Below are positions 8,983 through 17,621 of a DNA stretch of 35,018 nucleotides, piece after piece. Origin of the DNA: Deltaproteobacteria bacterium (lineage in GTDB: Bacteria; Desulfobacterota; Desulfarculia; Adiutricales; Adiutricaceae); NCBI GenBank assembly GCA_031278225.1, contig JAITKT010000182.1, forward strand, positions 1 through 35,018, in the 5' to 3' direction. The notes below the pieces were generated by a model. It did not search any database and was not told where the DNA came from. It saw only the letters and a list, made by a program, of their open reading frames with translations. A program made the position numbers and the translations under genes. Numbering within the stretch: position 1 is the stretch's first letter; each line of letters begins with the position of its first letter.

Positions 8983-9639
8983 TCAAGGCAAGAAAAGGTT
9001 CAGGTATGCCGGCTCCCCGTCGGGTTCCCTGTTCAGGCCCCGGTACAAGGGGTCGGCGTAACGGGCGAAGGACAAAGAGTCGTCCACTTCCCACTCGAAG
9101 GTCTCGTATTCGTTGAGGTCCATGCTCAGCCACAGGGTGGCGGGGTAGTCTATGATGAGGTCCCCCGCTTTCAGGGCGTTTTCGTCGTAGCGGGAGACGG
9201 GGCCGTAGACCACCTCGACGGCTCCGTTCTCGTCGGTCACGGCCGTTCCCCCGGCGGGGATCAAAACTTTGGCGGGAGCGCTCACCCGGACGACCACTTC
9301 CCTGTTCGCGAGGGGAGCGAAGTCGGACTCCCTTTCGAAGACCAGAAGGAGTTTCCTCTCGGGAAACACGGGGGGGCTTTCCAAGCGGCCGCTCTCCGGA
9401 CGGTCGGGGGCGCAGCCCGCGAGAAACGAAAACGCGAGGAGAAGGGCCAATGACAAGGACGGGGAAGGGAACCGGAGAACGCGGGGAAAAAGGGCCCCCC
9501 GCGCGCGCTTTTCGTCGTCGCGGGGCGAGGGCCCGGGAAGTTTCCCGTCGCGGCGCCCCTTTTCGCCGGAAGGGGCCGGGTCCCCGGGGAGGCCGACGGA
9601 AACGTCCCGGTCTTTCGATTCTTCCTTTCCCCGTCTCAC
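8983..9639 (-). CDS. Predicted lipoprotein translationally coupled to RNase E/G
   Basis: A 218-aa frame with a hydrophobic segment (about 59-75) ending in LAGC, a canonical lipobox with the lipidated Cys at 76, followed by a 142-residue globular part rich in beta-type sequence. The N-terminal 50 residues before the hydrophobic core are unusually long and charged for a lipoprotein signal. However, no ATG, GTG or TTG lies closer to the signal core except two TTGs within it, and the GTG start overlaps the RNase E/G stop codon (GTGA), which argues for coupled translation. No known family is recognised in the mature part. It is expected to be anchored in the inner or outer membrane facing the periplasm. 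Function unknown. Confidence 0.7.
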   Translation of the reverse strand: MRRGKEESKDRDVSVGLPGDPAPSGEKGRRDGKLPGPSPRDDEKRARGALFPRVLRFPSPSLSLALLLAFSFLAGCAPDRPESGRLESPPVFPERKLLLVFERESDFAPLANREVVVRVSAPAKVLIPAGGTAVTDENGAVEVVYGPVSRYDENALKAGDLIIDYPATLWLSMDLNEYETFEWEVDDSLSFARYADPLYRGLNREPDGEPAYLNLFLP

Positions 9640-11327
9640 TCGTTGAAGATCCTCACGGCCTTGCCGGCGCCCCGGAAGGGCCTCTTGGGTCTCTTGTGGG
9701 CTTTTTCGAATTTTCCCTTGCCGTTGGCGCCGCCGGCTTTCTGGGGGGCGGGAACGGGAACGGGGGCCGGGGCGGGGTGGAAGACGTGGTTTTCCTCGGG
9801 TTCCTCGGGGGATCTCACGATCTGGCCGGGTTTGGGGTTTTGGACCTCCTGGGATTTCTTTTCCGTGGAGATCTCGGAGTAACTCGGCGGGTAGGTCACG
9901 TCCCCGGAGAGGAGGATCTTGGCCTTGTGGCGTTCCTCCAAACGGAGAAGGTCCGCCCTCTTGTGGTTCAGGAGGTAGTTCGCGACGTCCTGGTTGAGTT
10001 TGGCGGTCAGGGACCCCAGGCCCCCCTTGATGGAGAGGAGTTGGGTGGCCTGCCTCAGGAAGGCGATGGCCGCGGACTCGGAGGTGAAGACCTGACCCTT
10101 GCCCTTGCAGTGGGGGCAGGTGGTGTAGATGCCGGCCTCGATGGGGGGCCGGAGTTTCTGACGGGTCAGCTCCAAAAGCCCGAACTTGGAGATGGACGCG
10201 AAGTCCATCTTGGCCTTGTCGTCCTTGGAGGCTTCCCTCAGTTTTCTTTCCACTTCCCTGCGGTGTCTTTCGTCCCTCATGTCGATGAAGTCAATGACGA
10301 CCACGCCCCCGAGGTCCCGGAGCCTGAGCTGCCTCGCCACTTCCTCCGCCGCTTCCATGTTGGTGTTGAAGGCGGTGTCCTCCAGGTTTTCCTCCCTCGT
10401 GCCCTTTCCGGAGTTCACGTCTATGGAGACCAGGGCCTCGGTGGGGGTTATGACTATGGACCCCCCGCCCCGGAGTCTCACCTGGGCCTGATGGATGGTT
10501 TCGAGCTGCTGCTCCAGCTGGTGACGGGCGAAGATGGGTCTTTTTTCGAGGTGGAGCCGCACCTTGGACTGCTGACCGGGGGCTATGACCTTGATGTAGT
10601 CCAGGACCTTCTTGTAGGTCTCGGTCTCGTCCACCAGAATCTCGGAGCAGTCGGGGGTGTAATGGTCCCTCAAAATTTTAATGGCGAGGTCGTGTTCCCG
10701 GTAGACCAGTCCCGGGGAATTCGCGGTGAGGGCCTGTTTCCGGATGTCTTCCCAGAGGTTGTAGACCTGGTACAGGTCCTCGGCCAGCTCTTCCTTGGTT
10801 CTGTTTTCCGCGACCGTGCGCACGATGTAGCCGCAGCCCTCCGGAACCGGAAGGGTCTCGGCTATGGCCTTGAGTCTCGCGCGCTCCCTGTCGGCCATGA
10901 TCTTTCTCGAGACCCCCACGCTCGTTCTTCCCGGCGTCAAAACCACGAACCTTCCCGCGAGGGAGATGTAGGTGGTGAGGGCCGCCCCCTTGATGAGGCT
11001 GGGCTCCTTGGTCACCTGGACCAGGATCGGCTGATTCTTCAGAAGGGCGCGCTTGATGTCCAAGCCTTGGGAGTTGTGGCCTTTCTCCTGGTAGTATTCC
11101 GGATGGATGTCCGTGGCCTGCAGGAAACCGTTCCTGTCGGATCCGAAATTGACGAACACGGCCTGGAGCGAGGGTTCGATGTTGTTTATCTGGCCTTTGT
11201 AAATGTTATTGAGGCTGAGCTGCCTCTGGGCGGTGTCGGTGTAATATTCCTGGAGCACGCCCTTGTGATCCAGCATCGCCACGCGACACTCCTCGGGGTC
11301 AACGGCGTTTATGAGAATTTTGTCCAC
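9636..11327 (-). CDS. rng: Ribonuclease E/G family endoribonuclease
   Basis: Single-strand-specific, 5'-end-sensitive endoribonuclease acting in rRNA maturation and mRNA decay. The 563-aa protein contains an S1-type RNA-binding region (about 35-125), catalytic Asp303 (SIDVNSGK) and Asp346 (DFIDM), and the zinc-link CPHC (404-407). These positions coincide with those known in E. coli RNase E. The GTG start at 11327 is supported by AGGAGA just upstream; the frame is open further upstream, but that part is arginine/proline-rich and non-homologous. After about residue 490 there is a short tail with a proline-alanine run and a basic patch, far shorter than the degradosome scaffold of E. coli RNase E, so the protein is closer to RNase G in size. 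Its stop overlaps the lipoprotein start. Confidence 0.95.
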   Translation of the reverse strand: MDKILINAVDPEECRVAMLDHKGVLQEYYTDTAQRQLSLNNIYKGQINNIEPSLQAVFVNFGSDRNGFLQATDIHPEYYQEKGHNSQGLDIKRALLKNQPILVQVTKEPSLIKGAALTTYISLAGRFVVLTPGRTSVGVSRKIMADRERARLKAIAETLPVPEGCGYIVRTVAENRTKEELAEDLYQVYNLWEDIRKQALTANSPGLVYREHDLAIKILRDHYTPDCSEILVDETETYKKVLDYIKVIAPGQQSKVRLHLEKRPIFARHQLEQQLETIHQAQVRLRGGGSIVITPTEALVSIDVNSGKGTREENLEDTAFNTNMEAAEEVARQLRLRDLGGVVVIDFIDMRDERHRREVERKLREASKDDKAKMDFASISKFGLLELTRQKLRPPIEAGIYTTCPHCKGKGQVFTSESAAIAFLRQATQLLSIKGGLGSLTAKLNQDVANYLLNHKRADLLRLEERHKAKILLSGDVTYPPSYSEISTEKKSQEVQNPKPGQIVRSPEEPEENHVFHPAPAPVPVPAPQKAGGANGKGKFEKAHKRPKRPFRGAGKAVRIFNE

Positions 11328-11771
11328 TGTTTCTCCTGTGAAACACGGTGTTTTTTCGTCCCGCGCGGGGGCCCCGGAATCGCTCCGGGACCGCGCGGTC
11401 CGGGGATTTTCGAAGGTCCCCGGGCCGGGGGATCGTTTGGGGTGTTTTGGATCCGCCCCGGCCCGCGCCTTCCTTCGGGTTTTTCCCCGTCGTCGGGACG
11501 CGGCCGGGCGCGAAATGTCCAAGCGGTCTTTTTTTTCGGGCCGTCCGTCCGGGTTTTTTCGTTTCCCCGGCGGGAACCCTTTCTCTCTCTTTCCGGCCGT
11601 CGCGGCCGGTTGATTTCTTCGGCTGTCGGCGTCGCCGCTGGTCCCTCCGGTTTTGGCCGGGGGGACCGGGCGTCCCGCTTTCGGGCGGGGATTTGGAAAT
11701 TCATGGGGTCCCCCGAAAATTTGTCCCCGAAAATTCGGAGAAAAAAGACGATTTGAAAAAATCGTCCGGGG

Positions 11772-11831
11772 GGACGGGTCCGGATGTTTCCGGACGGGTC
11801 AGGACGGGTCCGGACGGGTCCGGATGACGTT
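11772..11831. repeat. 10-bp tandem array, six units
   Basis: Units begin at 11772, 11782, 11792, 11802, 11812 and 11822. Four are GGACGGGTCC or a one-base variant, and the second and last are diverged (GGATGTTTCC, GGATGACGTT). The spacing is exactly 10 bases. Confidence 0.8.
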
Positions 11832-11888
11832 CGGGGTCCCCGAAAAACCAATGGGGAGGGCGGACCCGCGATTGCGGACGAGCGATCC

Positions 11889-11927
11889 GGTCGCGGGAGT
11901 CGGTCGCGGGGGTCGGTCGCGGGCGGC
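11889..11927. repeat. 13-bp tandem array, three units
   Basis: GGTCGCGGGAGTC, GGTCGCGGGGGTC and GGTCGCGGGCGGC follow each other directly. Confidence 0.75.
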
Positions 11928-12042
11928 GCGGTTTTTTTCGGGAAAACCCCCGGAAATCAATGACCGCGACGAACGCGAACGGGGCGGCGGCGGTTTTCGG
12001 CCGGGGTTCGGACTTGAAAAAGTCCGGGACCCCGGGAGTTTT

Positions 12043-12081
12043 CCCCCGAAAAAAATTCGTCCCCGTTTTTCGGGGGTTTTT
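12043..12081 (+). terminator. Terminator-like hairpin on the plus strand
   Basis: CCCCCGAAAAA (12043-12053) pairs perfectly with TTTTTCGGGGG (12066-12076), and five Ts follow. In shape it is an intrinsic terminator for plus-strand transcription, yet no plus-strand gene lies to its left. On the minus strand the stem lacks a T run. It may stop antisense transcription, or be fortuitous. Confidence 0.4.
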
Positions 12082-12116
12082 CCTTCGGGGATCCGGATCC
12101 GCCAAGGCATCGGCAC

Positions 12117-12152
12117 GCTTCGGGGCCCGCTTCGGGGTCCGCTTCGGGGTCC
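12117..12152. repeat. 12-bp tandem array, three units
   Basis: CGCTTCGGGGCC followed by two copies of CGCTTCGGGGTC, without spacers. Confidence 0.75.
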
Positions 12153-12247
12153 GCCGCGCGGCCGGCGTCGGGACCCGAAGGAAAAGCCCCGGGGGCCGCC
12201 CGGAAAGGCCCGGGAAGCCCCGAAAAGGGCGCGAGTCCCCCCGCGGG

Positions 12248-12259
12248 CATTTTATCACA
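12248..12259 (-). promoter_or_regulatory. Extended -10 promoter motif TGTGATAAAATG
   Basis: On the minus strand this 12-mer includes an extended -10 element (TG-A-TAAAAT) and overlaps the stop codon of the activase gene. It could start a transcript of the RNase-lipoprotein pair with a leader of about 910 bases. The same 12-mer, with changes at two positions only, occurs at 17267-17278 and 17550-17561. Confidence 0.4.
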
Positions 12260-15200
12260 TTCGCGGGTGAAGTTTGGGATTTTTGAAATTCGCCACCTGA
12301 TACATGAAGGCCTCCAGGCGGGCCTGGGTGTTGGTTTGGCTTTGGCCGTCAAAGGCGAGGTTCAAGAGGGGGAGTCCCCCGGCCTCTTTTCTGAAGCGGG
12401 TGGAAAGGCCTCCCACGACCATTCCGGGCATGCAGGTGAAGGGCATGATGTTCACGAGGCCGCTCGCCCCGCGGCGGTAGAATTCCAGTCCCTTTCCGAG
12501 GGAGAGAATGGCCTCTCCCTGAAAGGCCCTGTCCAAAAAGATTTCCCCCAGTTCCACGACCTCCCGCACCGGGGGTTCCTTGGCGCCGTCGGGGAAGAAG
12601 CCCTTGAAGGTCGCGGCGATTTTGTCGTACTCCCTGGCCTGATACATGAGGGTGAGTCTTGTTTTCACGCGTTTTTTGAAGTCGCCCGCCCTCCGGGCCC
12701 TCATGTTGTTGACCATGCCCGTGTAAAAGATCCATTCCGTGAAGGGCGGGATCCGGCACTCGGCGCCAAGGGCCTCGAGGCGCCTTATGACGTTTTCGTT
12801 CGCGAAATCGTTGGAACGCACGTAGATCTCCCCCACGAGGCCCACCGAGGGTTTCGGGGGGGTCTCGTTTTCCGGGAGAAGGACGTCCAGGAAATTGTCC
12901 CTGGCCTTGGTCATGGCGGCCAGAAGACTCTTGAAGTTTCCGAACTCCAGGGCGGTCTCGAGGGATTGGAGGGCGTCCTCGCGGACCTCGTCCGCGAGGC
13001 CGGGTCTCTTTTCCCGGGGCCTCGCGCGGAGAAGGGCCTTTTGGAGGACGTCGACCGCGGAAAGACCGTCCCAGATGTTTTTGACGAGATTGGTTCCCCT
13101 CGCGGCCCCGGCCTCGCCCAAAGCGTCGTACATGCCCCCGGTCTGGTCGAGGCTCAGGACTTCCAGGTCCCGGAGCCCGATTCTTTTCAAGATCAGGGAA
13201 AGATAGCGGCCGTATTGCCCGAAGCGGCAGGGCCCGTTGGAGGAGGGCATGAAGAAGGCCGACCTCTCGGGGTCGAAGTCCTTGTCTTCCGTGAGTTTCA
13301 AAAAATCCCCCACGGTCAGGATCAGGGGATAGCATTCCTTCCCGGAGGTCTGGGACCTTCCGAGTTCTATTGTTCTCGAGTCCGAGGGGGGCATGGCCAC
13401 CGCGGGAAGGCCCGCGGCCCTCAAAGCCGCGGTCACGGTCCTCGTGTGGTCGCACATGGGGGGCACGTAGACGGTCTGTCCCCTCTTGGGGCCCCTCGAG
13501 ATCTTCGGGCGGGAGACGGCCTTGCCGCCGTTTTCCCCCGCGCGGCCCCTGGCCTTTCTCGCGGCCAGCGAATCCAGGAAGGCCTCGAGCCTCGTCACGG
13601 CCCCCACGTCCGAGGAGTGCTCGTCTATTTCTATCTCGAGGAAGGGCTTGTCCCCGAGGGTGTTGCGGAAGAAATGGAGGATGAAGGAATCGGGCCCGCA
13701 GCCGAAGTTGGAGATGTAGAGGGCCTCGAGGCGGGGATTTCTCGCGATTATCTCCGCCGCGGTGGTTATCTTCTGGCCGTATCTCCAGTAGTGGTTGAAG
13801 GGCTCCTCGCCCACGTTTTCCAGGGGGAGAAAGTCCATGGGAAGGGCGAGTATCCCCAAATCCGCCATCTTCTCGTTGAGACGGAGATTCAGGCCCGGGT
13901 CGAAGGAGTTGTAGGGTCTTCCCACGACCACCATGGCCATGTCCCCTTCCCCGAGATTGTTCAAGACCTCCCGGCCCTTGGCGAGAAGGGAATCCCCGAA
14001 GTTTTTCTGGGCCTCTTTGGCCTTTCTCAAGGCTCCCGGAACCTCGGAAGCCTTGGCCCCGAGCTTTTTCGCGATCTCGGCGAGGGATTTCGCGAGGGAT
14101 TTTTCCCCTTCCCCGAAGAAGACCGGGCCCCTCACCAAAAAGGGGGGCGAGAGGTCCAGGGCCGCGGGGGCCGTGAAGGCGAGAGATTGGGAGTAGGGGC
14201 AGGCGGCGTTGTCCGGGGCCTTCGCGGAACCGTTCGCGGCCGGGTTTCCCCCGGTTTTTCCGTTGCCTTTCCCGTTGCCTTTGCCGTTCCCTTTCCCGTC
14301 GGGGGTTTCGCCCCTCGCGAAGTCCAGGGGGAAATCGCTCGCCTGGCCGTTCACCGGGGCGGATTCGGGCATGTTCACGAGGGAGGGGAGAAAGACGCGG
14401 TCCACCTTTTTGTCGATGAGGTCGAGGATGTGGCCGTGGGCGGATTTCACGGGGAAACAGAACTCGCCCTCGGTCCTCTCGCAGCCCTTGTGGATGACGC
14501 TCTTGTTGGTCGGGGAGGACCAGACGGGCTCGAAGCCGAGTTCCGAGAGAAAGACCGAGAAGAAGGGACCCAGTTCGGCGAAAAACATGCTGCGGACGAG
14601 TCCCACCCTCTTTTTGAAGGGGCGCTTGCCCCGGCCTTTCCCGTAAGGGGAGTCGGCAAGTTCCGGGGCCTCGAAACACCTCTCGAAACGGTATTTGAAG
14701 AGGTCCGGGTGCCTCCGGGGGGGGGTTTTCCTTCCCGAGAGTTCCTCGTAGCGGTCGCAGCGGGAGCCGTAGTAGTAGGGGGCGCCCCCCGCGACCGACA
14801 CCACCCTTATCTCGCAGCGGTTCGCGCAGTGCCGGCACTCGAAACTCTTCACGGAATATTCCCTGCGGGAAAGGTCATAGCCAGCGAAGGAGCTCTCCTT
14901 CCAGGTCCTTCTGTCCCGGGCTATCAGGGCCGCTCCCACGGCTCCGGTCACGTCCGCGTTGTCGGGGACGGTCACGGGTCTTCCGAGGCGGCTCTCGAAG
15001 GCCGCCGCGACCCCCTCGTTGAAACTGGTGCCCCCCTGGAAGAAGACGTTTTCCCCGACCTTTCTCGTTTCCACGACCCTCCCGAGGTAGTTCGCGACTA
15101 TCCCGTGGCAGAGGCCCGCGGTCAGATCCCTGACGTTCACGCCGTTCTGCTGGTGGTGGACGAGATCGGACTCCATGAAAACCGTGCAGCGTTCCCCGAG

Positions 15201-16712
15201 GTGGACCGGGGCCTCCGAGGACAGGGCCGTTTCCCCGAACTCCCCGATGATGTCGAGGCCCAGCTTGTCGGCCTGCTCCTCCAAAAAGGAGCCGGTTCCG
15301 GCCGCGCAGGCTTTGTTCATCATGAAATCGATTATCACGCCGTCCTTGAGGGAGATGTACTTGGAGTCCTGGCCCCCTATCTCGAAGATGGTGTCCACGG
15401 TGGGGTCTATTCCCACCGCCGCGGTGGCCTGGGCCGTGATTTCGTTCACGGTCATGTCCGCGCCGATGAAATCCTGGGAGAGATACCTCCCCGAGCCCGT
15501 GGTCGCCACCCCCAGGACCCTCGTCTTGAGTTTCGCCTCTTCGGGAAGTTCGGAAAAACCCTTGGCTATGGCCTCGAGGGGCCGCCCCGCGGTGGGAAGG
15601 TACTGGCGGCTCACGAGGGTCCCGTCCTCCCCCACGAGGGCGATGTTGGTGGAAACCGAGCCCACGTCCACGCCCACGTAGACCGGAAGGGGATTCTTTT
15701 CGTCAATCTTCGACCAGTCGAAGACGCTCGCCCCGGGTTTGGTCTTTCTTCCGACGAGGGGCTTCTGACGCCTCGGGGGCTCGTGGGGGGAGAGGAGCCA
15801 TTCCCTGAGTTTCGCGAGGTCCATGGCCCTCGCGGGAACCGTCGCGGACCCGGCCGCGCGGTTTCGGGCCCCGGCGAGGTCTTCCCTCGAGGCCAGGGCG
15901 GCCCCCAGGGCCCCGAAGACGAAGCTCGTCTCGGGTATGACCAAGGTCGTTTCGTCGAGTTCGAGGATCTCCCGCAAAGCCCTCGCGAGACCGGGGTTCG
16001 CGGCCACCCCGCCCGTGAAGAGGACCGGGGGTTTTAAGGCCCTTCCCCGGGCGAGCCCGCTTTTGAGTGACCTCGCCATGGCGAGGCACAGGCCGTAGAT
16101 GATCTCGTAGTCCGGGGTCGCGGACTGCTGGAGATGGATCATGTCGCTCTTGGCGAAGACGCTGCAGCGCCCCGCGACCCTCGGGGGCACCTCGCTCTTG
16201 AGGGCGAGGGTCGCGAAGGTTTCTATGTCGTAGCCCAGCCTGTGGGCCTGCTGGTCCAGAAAGGAACCCGTTCCCGCGGCGCAGAGGGCGTTCATCGCGA
16301 AGTCGGCGAGGGTCAGTTCGTCCCCCTCCTCTTTGAACCACAGGAGTTTCGTGTCTTCGCCCCCGATGTCGATTAAGGAGCTCGGGGAAAGCCCGTGATT
16401 TTTGGCCGCGACCGTGAGGCTCGTGACCTCGCCCATGGCGGTCCCCCCCAGAAGGGGGGCGAGAATCCCCGAACCGTTTCCCGTCACCCTGGGGGCGAGT
16501 ATTTCGGCCCCCGGATATTTCCCGACGAGTTCGGAGAGGGCCTTTTCCGTCGTCGGAAAGGGCCTCCCCTGGTGGCGGAGGTAAGCGCTTTCGACGAGAT
16601 TTCCGAACGCGTCGACCAGGGCCAGTTTGACGCTCACGGAACCCACGTCGATTCCCGGAAAATATTTGAAATCCGACGGTTTCCCGTCGGGCGGGATGTT
16701 GTTTTCGGTCAT
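12255..16712 (-). CDS. Giant double-activase, 2-hydroxyacyl-CoA dehydratase-type protein
   Basis: A 1485-aa iron-sulfur ATPase of the BadF/BcrA/HgdC superfamily. Two ASKHA activase domains lie in tandem, at about 20-285 and 345-600. Each has a phosphate loop GxDVGSVS, a CAAGTGSFL motif and a later Cys (RCSVF, RCTVF); in HgdC-type activases these two Cys bind the [4Fe-4S] cluster shared by a dimer. A Cys-rich segment (CxxCxxxC near 635) and a DUF2229-like region follow. The rest resembles the dehydratase component itself, with conserved Cys in FGCGPDSF, GKECYP, SNGPCRFGQYG and FTCMPGM. A GKGN repeat forms a flexible linker near 820-840. Characterised relatives use ATP to inject an electron for alpha-hydroxyacyl-CoA dehydration, but these giant fused forms have no established substrate. 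The ATG at 16712 is preferred over a GTG five codons upstream because AAGAGG would overlap that GTG. No CoA-transferase or dehydrogenase is adjacent. Confidence 0.92.
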   Translation of the reverse strand: MTENNIPPDGKPSDFKYFPGIDVGSVSVKLALVDAFGNLVESAYLRHQGRPFPTTEKALSELVGKYPGAEILAPRVTGNGSGILAPLLGGTAMGEVTSLTVAAKNHGLSPSSLIDIGGEDTKLLWFKEEGDELTLADFAMNALCAAGTGSFLDQQAHRLGYDIETFATLALKSEVPPRVAGRCSVFAKSDMIHLQQSATPDYEIIYGLCLAMARSLKSGLARGRALKPPVLFTGGVAANPGLARALREILELDETTLVIPETSFVFGALGAALASREDLAGARNRAAGSATVPARAMDLAKLREWLLSPHEPPRRQKPLVGRKTKPGASVFDWSKIDEKNPLPVYVGVDVGSVSTNIALVGEDGTLVSRQYLPTAGRPLEAIAKGFSELPEEAKLKTRVLGVATTGSGRYLSQDFIGADMTVNEITAQATAAVGIDPTVDTIFEIGGQDSKYISLKDGVIIDFMMNKACAAGTGSFLEEQADKLGLDIIGEFGETALSSEAPVHLGERCTVFMESDLVHHQQNGVNVRDLTAGLCHGIVANYLGRVVETRKVGENVFFQGGTSFNEGVAAAFESRLGRPVTVPDNADVTGAVGAALIARDRRTWKESSFAGYDLSRREYSVKSFECRHCANRCEIRVVSVAGGAPYYYGSRCDRYEELSGRKTPPRRHPDLFKYRFERCFEAPELADSPYGKGRGKRPFKKRVGLVRSMFFAELGPFFSVFLSELGFEPVWSSPTNKSVIHKGCERTEGEFCFPVKSAHGHILDLIDKKVDRVFLPSLVNMPESAPVNGQASDFPLDFARGETPDGKGNGKGNGKGNGKTGGNPAANGSAKAPDNAACPYSQSLAFTAPAALDLSPPFLVRGPVFFGEGEKSLAKSLAEIAKKLGAKASEVPGALRKAKEAQKNFGDSLLAKGREVLNNLGEGDMAMVVVGRPYNSFDPGLNLRLNEKMADLGILALPMDFLPLENVGEEPFNHYWRYGQKITTAAEIIARNPRLEALYISNFGCGPDSFILHFFRNTLGDKPFLEIEIDEHSSDVGAVTRLEAFLDSLAARKARGRAGENGGKAVSRPKISRGPKRGQTVYVPPMCDHTRTVTAALRAAGLPAVAMPPSDSRTIELGRSQTSGKECYPLILTVGDFLKLTEDKDFDPERSAFFMPSSNGPCRFGQYGRYLSLILKRIGLRDLEVLSLDQTGGMYDALGEAGAARGTNLVKNIWDGLSAVDVLQKALLRARPREKRPGLADEVREDALQSLETALEFGNFKSLLAAMTKARDNFLDVLLPENETPPKPSVGLVGEIYVRSNDFANENVIRRLEALGAECRIPPFTEWIFYTGMVNNMRARRAGDFKKRVKTRLTLMYQAREYDKIAATFKGFFPDGAKEPPVREVVELGEIFLDRAFQGEAILSLGKGLEFYRRGASGLVNIMPFTCMPGMVVGGLSTRFRKEAGGLPLLNLAFDGQSQTNTQARLEAFMYQVANFKNPKLHPRM

Positions 16713-17266
16713 TTTGAAAAAGAACACCTCTTGAATCGCGCGTCAATCGCTCGTGAATCGTTTGTCCCGGGCCGCGTTTCGAAAGAATCCCCGGAACCCC
16801 CCGAGGGGGGGGATTCGAACGGATGCCGTTTCGAAAAGGGTCGCGCGCCCTCCGCGGTTTCACGGGCGGGCGGGCCCGGACGGGTATTTTCGTGTTTTGG
16901 TTTTCGTCGTTTTCGGGACGGGCCCCGGGTTCGTCGTCAAAGTTCCGGGGGGACGGAGGCCCGAAAAAAGGCGGGGGAAGCCGGAAAGTGCCTCCGGGCT
17001 CCCCCCCGCCGCGCGTTCGCGCTCGCTTTCGCGGGGGAGCCGGGGCGGAACGGGGGGCCCTCGGGGGGACGGCCGGGTTTCCGGAATATGGCGCGCGCCC
17101 CCGGATGCCCTCGAACGAATCGGTTCATTCGGGTCGCGGGAATTTCGGGGCGGTACGGCAAACCGCGTCCGGTCGGTTCCGGACGCCTCGTTCGGCGGAT
17201 TCGGATTTCGGGTGTTTCCAATGACGCGGTTTGGACGGGAAGGGGTTTCTCCCCCCTCACCCCGGC

Positions 17267-17278
17267 CATTTTACCACA
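17267..17278 (-). promoter_or_regulatory. Extended -10 promoter motif facing the activase gene
   Basis: TGTGGTAAAATG on the minus strand, containing TG-G-TAAAAT. A TTGCCT lies 19 bases upstream as a poor -35 box. Predicted start is near 17261. Confidence 0.45.
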
Positions 17279-17549
17279 AGAAAAGCCGATTAAGGCAAAG
17301 AATCCCCGTTTCGGCCCGGGGAAAGGCTCCCGGTCGCGCGGGCGTCGGGGTTTCCGCGAGCCGGGGGGACGGTTTTTTCATTGAATCCGGGGCATCGCGA
17401 CCCCGTTTTTCATTTGGCGAAAGCCCGCCGCGCGGGGGAAACGTCGGGGTTCCCGATCGTTTCCGATCCCTTTCCCTTTCCGGTTCGGAACCCGCCCCGG
17501 CGGCCCCCGCGGGGGGTCCCTTCTTTTCGGGAAGAAGGGCCGTCGCTTT

Positions 17550-17561
17550 TGTGGTAACATG
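17550..17561 (+). promoter_or_regulatory. Extended -10 promoter motif for leuD
   Basis: TGTGGTAACATG on the plus strand with TG-G-TAACAT as extended -10. No -35 match is seen at 16-18 bases. Transcription would start near 17567, about 55 bases before the leuD ATG. Confidence 0.45.
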
Positions 17562-17621
17562 ACGGGACTTGACCGGGGTCAACGACCCCTCGGACCCGCG
17601 TCACGGAAAGAGAGCCTCGAA

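Larger units (their letters stand above)
11328..12254. other. 927-base gene-free region with three tandem-repeat patches
   Basis: No convincing gene. It contains a 10-bp-period array (11772-11831), a 13-bp-period array (11889-11927), a 12-bp-period array (12117-12152), a perfect small hairpin GGACTT-GAAA-AAGTCC (12010-12025), and a terminator-like hairpin (12043-12081). Close to the RNase start there is a short palindrome, AAACAC-G-GTGTTT (11341-11353). If the promoter at 12248 drives the RNase gene, all of this would be leader RNA. Confidence 0.65.
16713..17621. other. 909-base gene-free divergent intergenic region
   Basis: It lies between the activase gene (leftward) and leuD (rightward). 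It contains two divergent extended -10 promoter motifs (17267 and 17550) and no believable gene. If the motif at 17267 is used, the activase mRNA has a leader of about 550 bases, in which I recognise no known riboswitch. Confidence 0.6.

Noticed and set aside
8626-9453. 275-codon plus-strand frame in the gap left of the lipoprotein
   Set aside because: Arg/Lys-rich noise, runs opposite the lipoprotein, no ribosome site.
11341-11353. Small palindrome before RNase E/G as a terminator or riboswitch
   Set aside because: Only 6-bp arms, AT-rich loopless symmetry and no T run; could be an operator but support is too weak.
11328-11522. N-terminal extension of RNase E/G
   Set aside because: Basic, proline-rich residues with no homology; the GTG at 11327 has a good Shine-Dalgarno and gives E. 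coli-like residue numbering of the catalytic site.
9450-11756. 768-codon plus-strand open frame opposite RNase E/G
   Set aside because: Shadow of the RNase gene, which has its exact catalytic residues on the other strand.
12267-16037. 1256-codon open frame on the plus strand opposite the activase gene
   Set aside because: It mirrors the codon structure of the real gene in GC-rich DNA, has Gly/Glu/Val-rich noise composition, no ribosome site and no recognisable motif.
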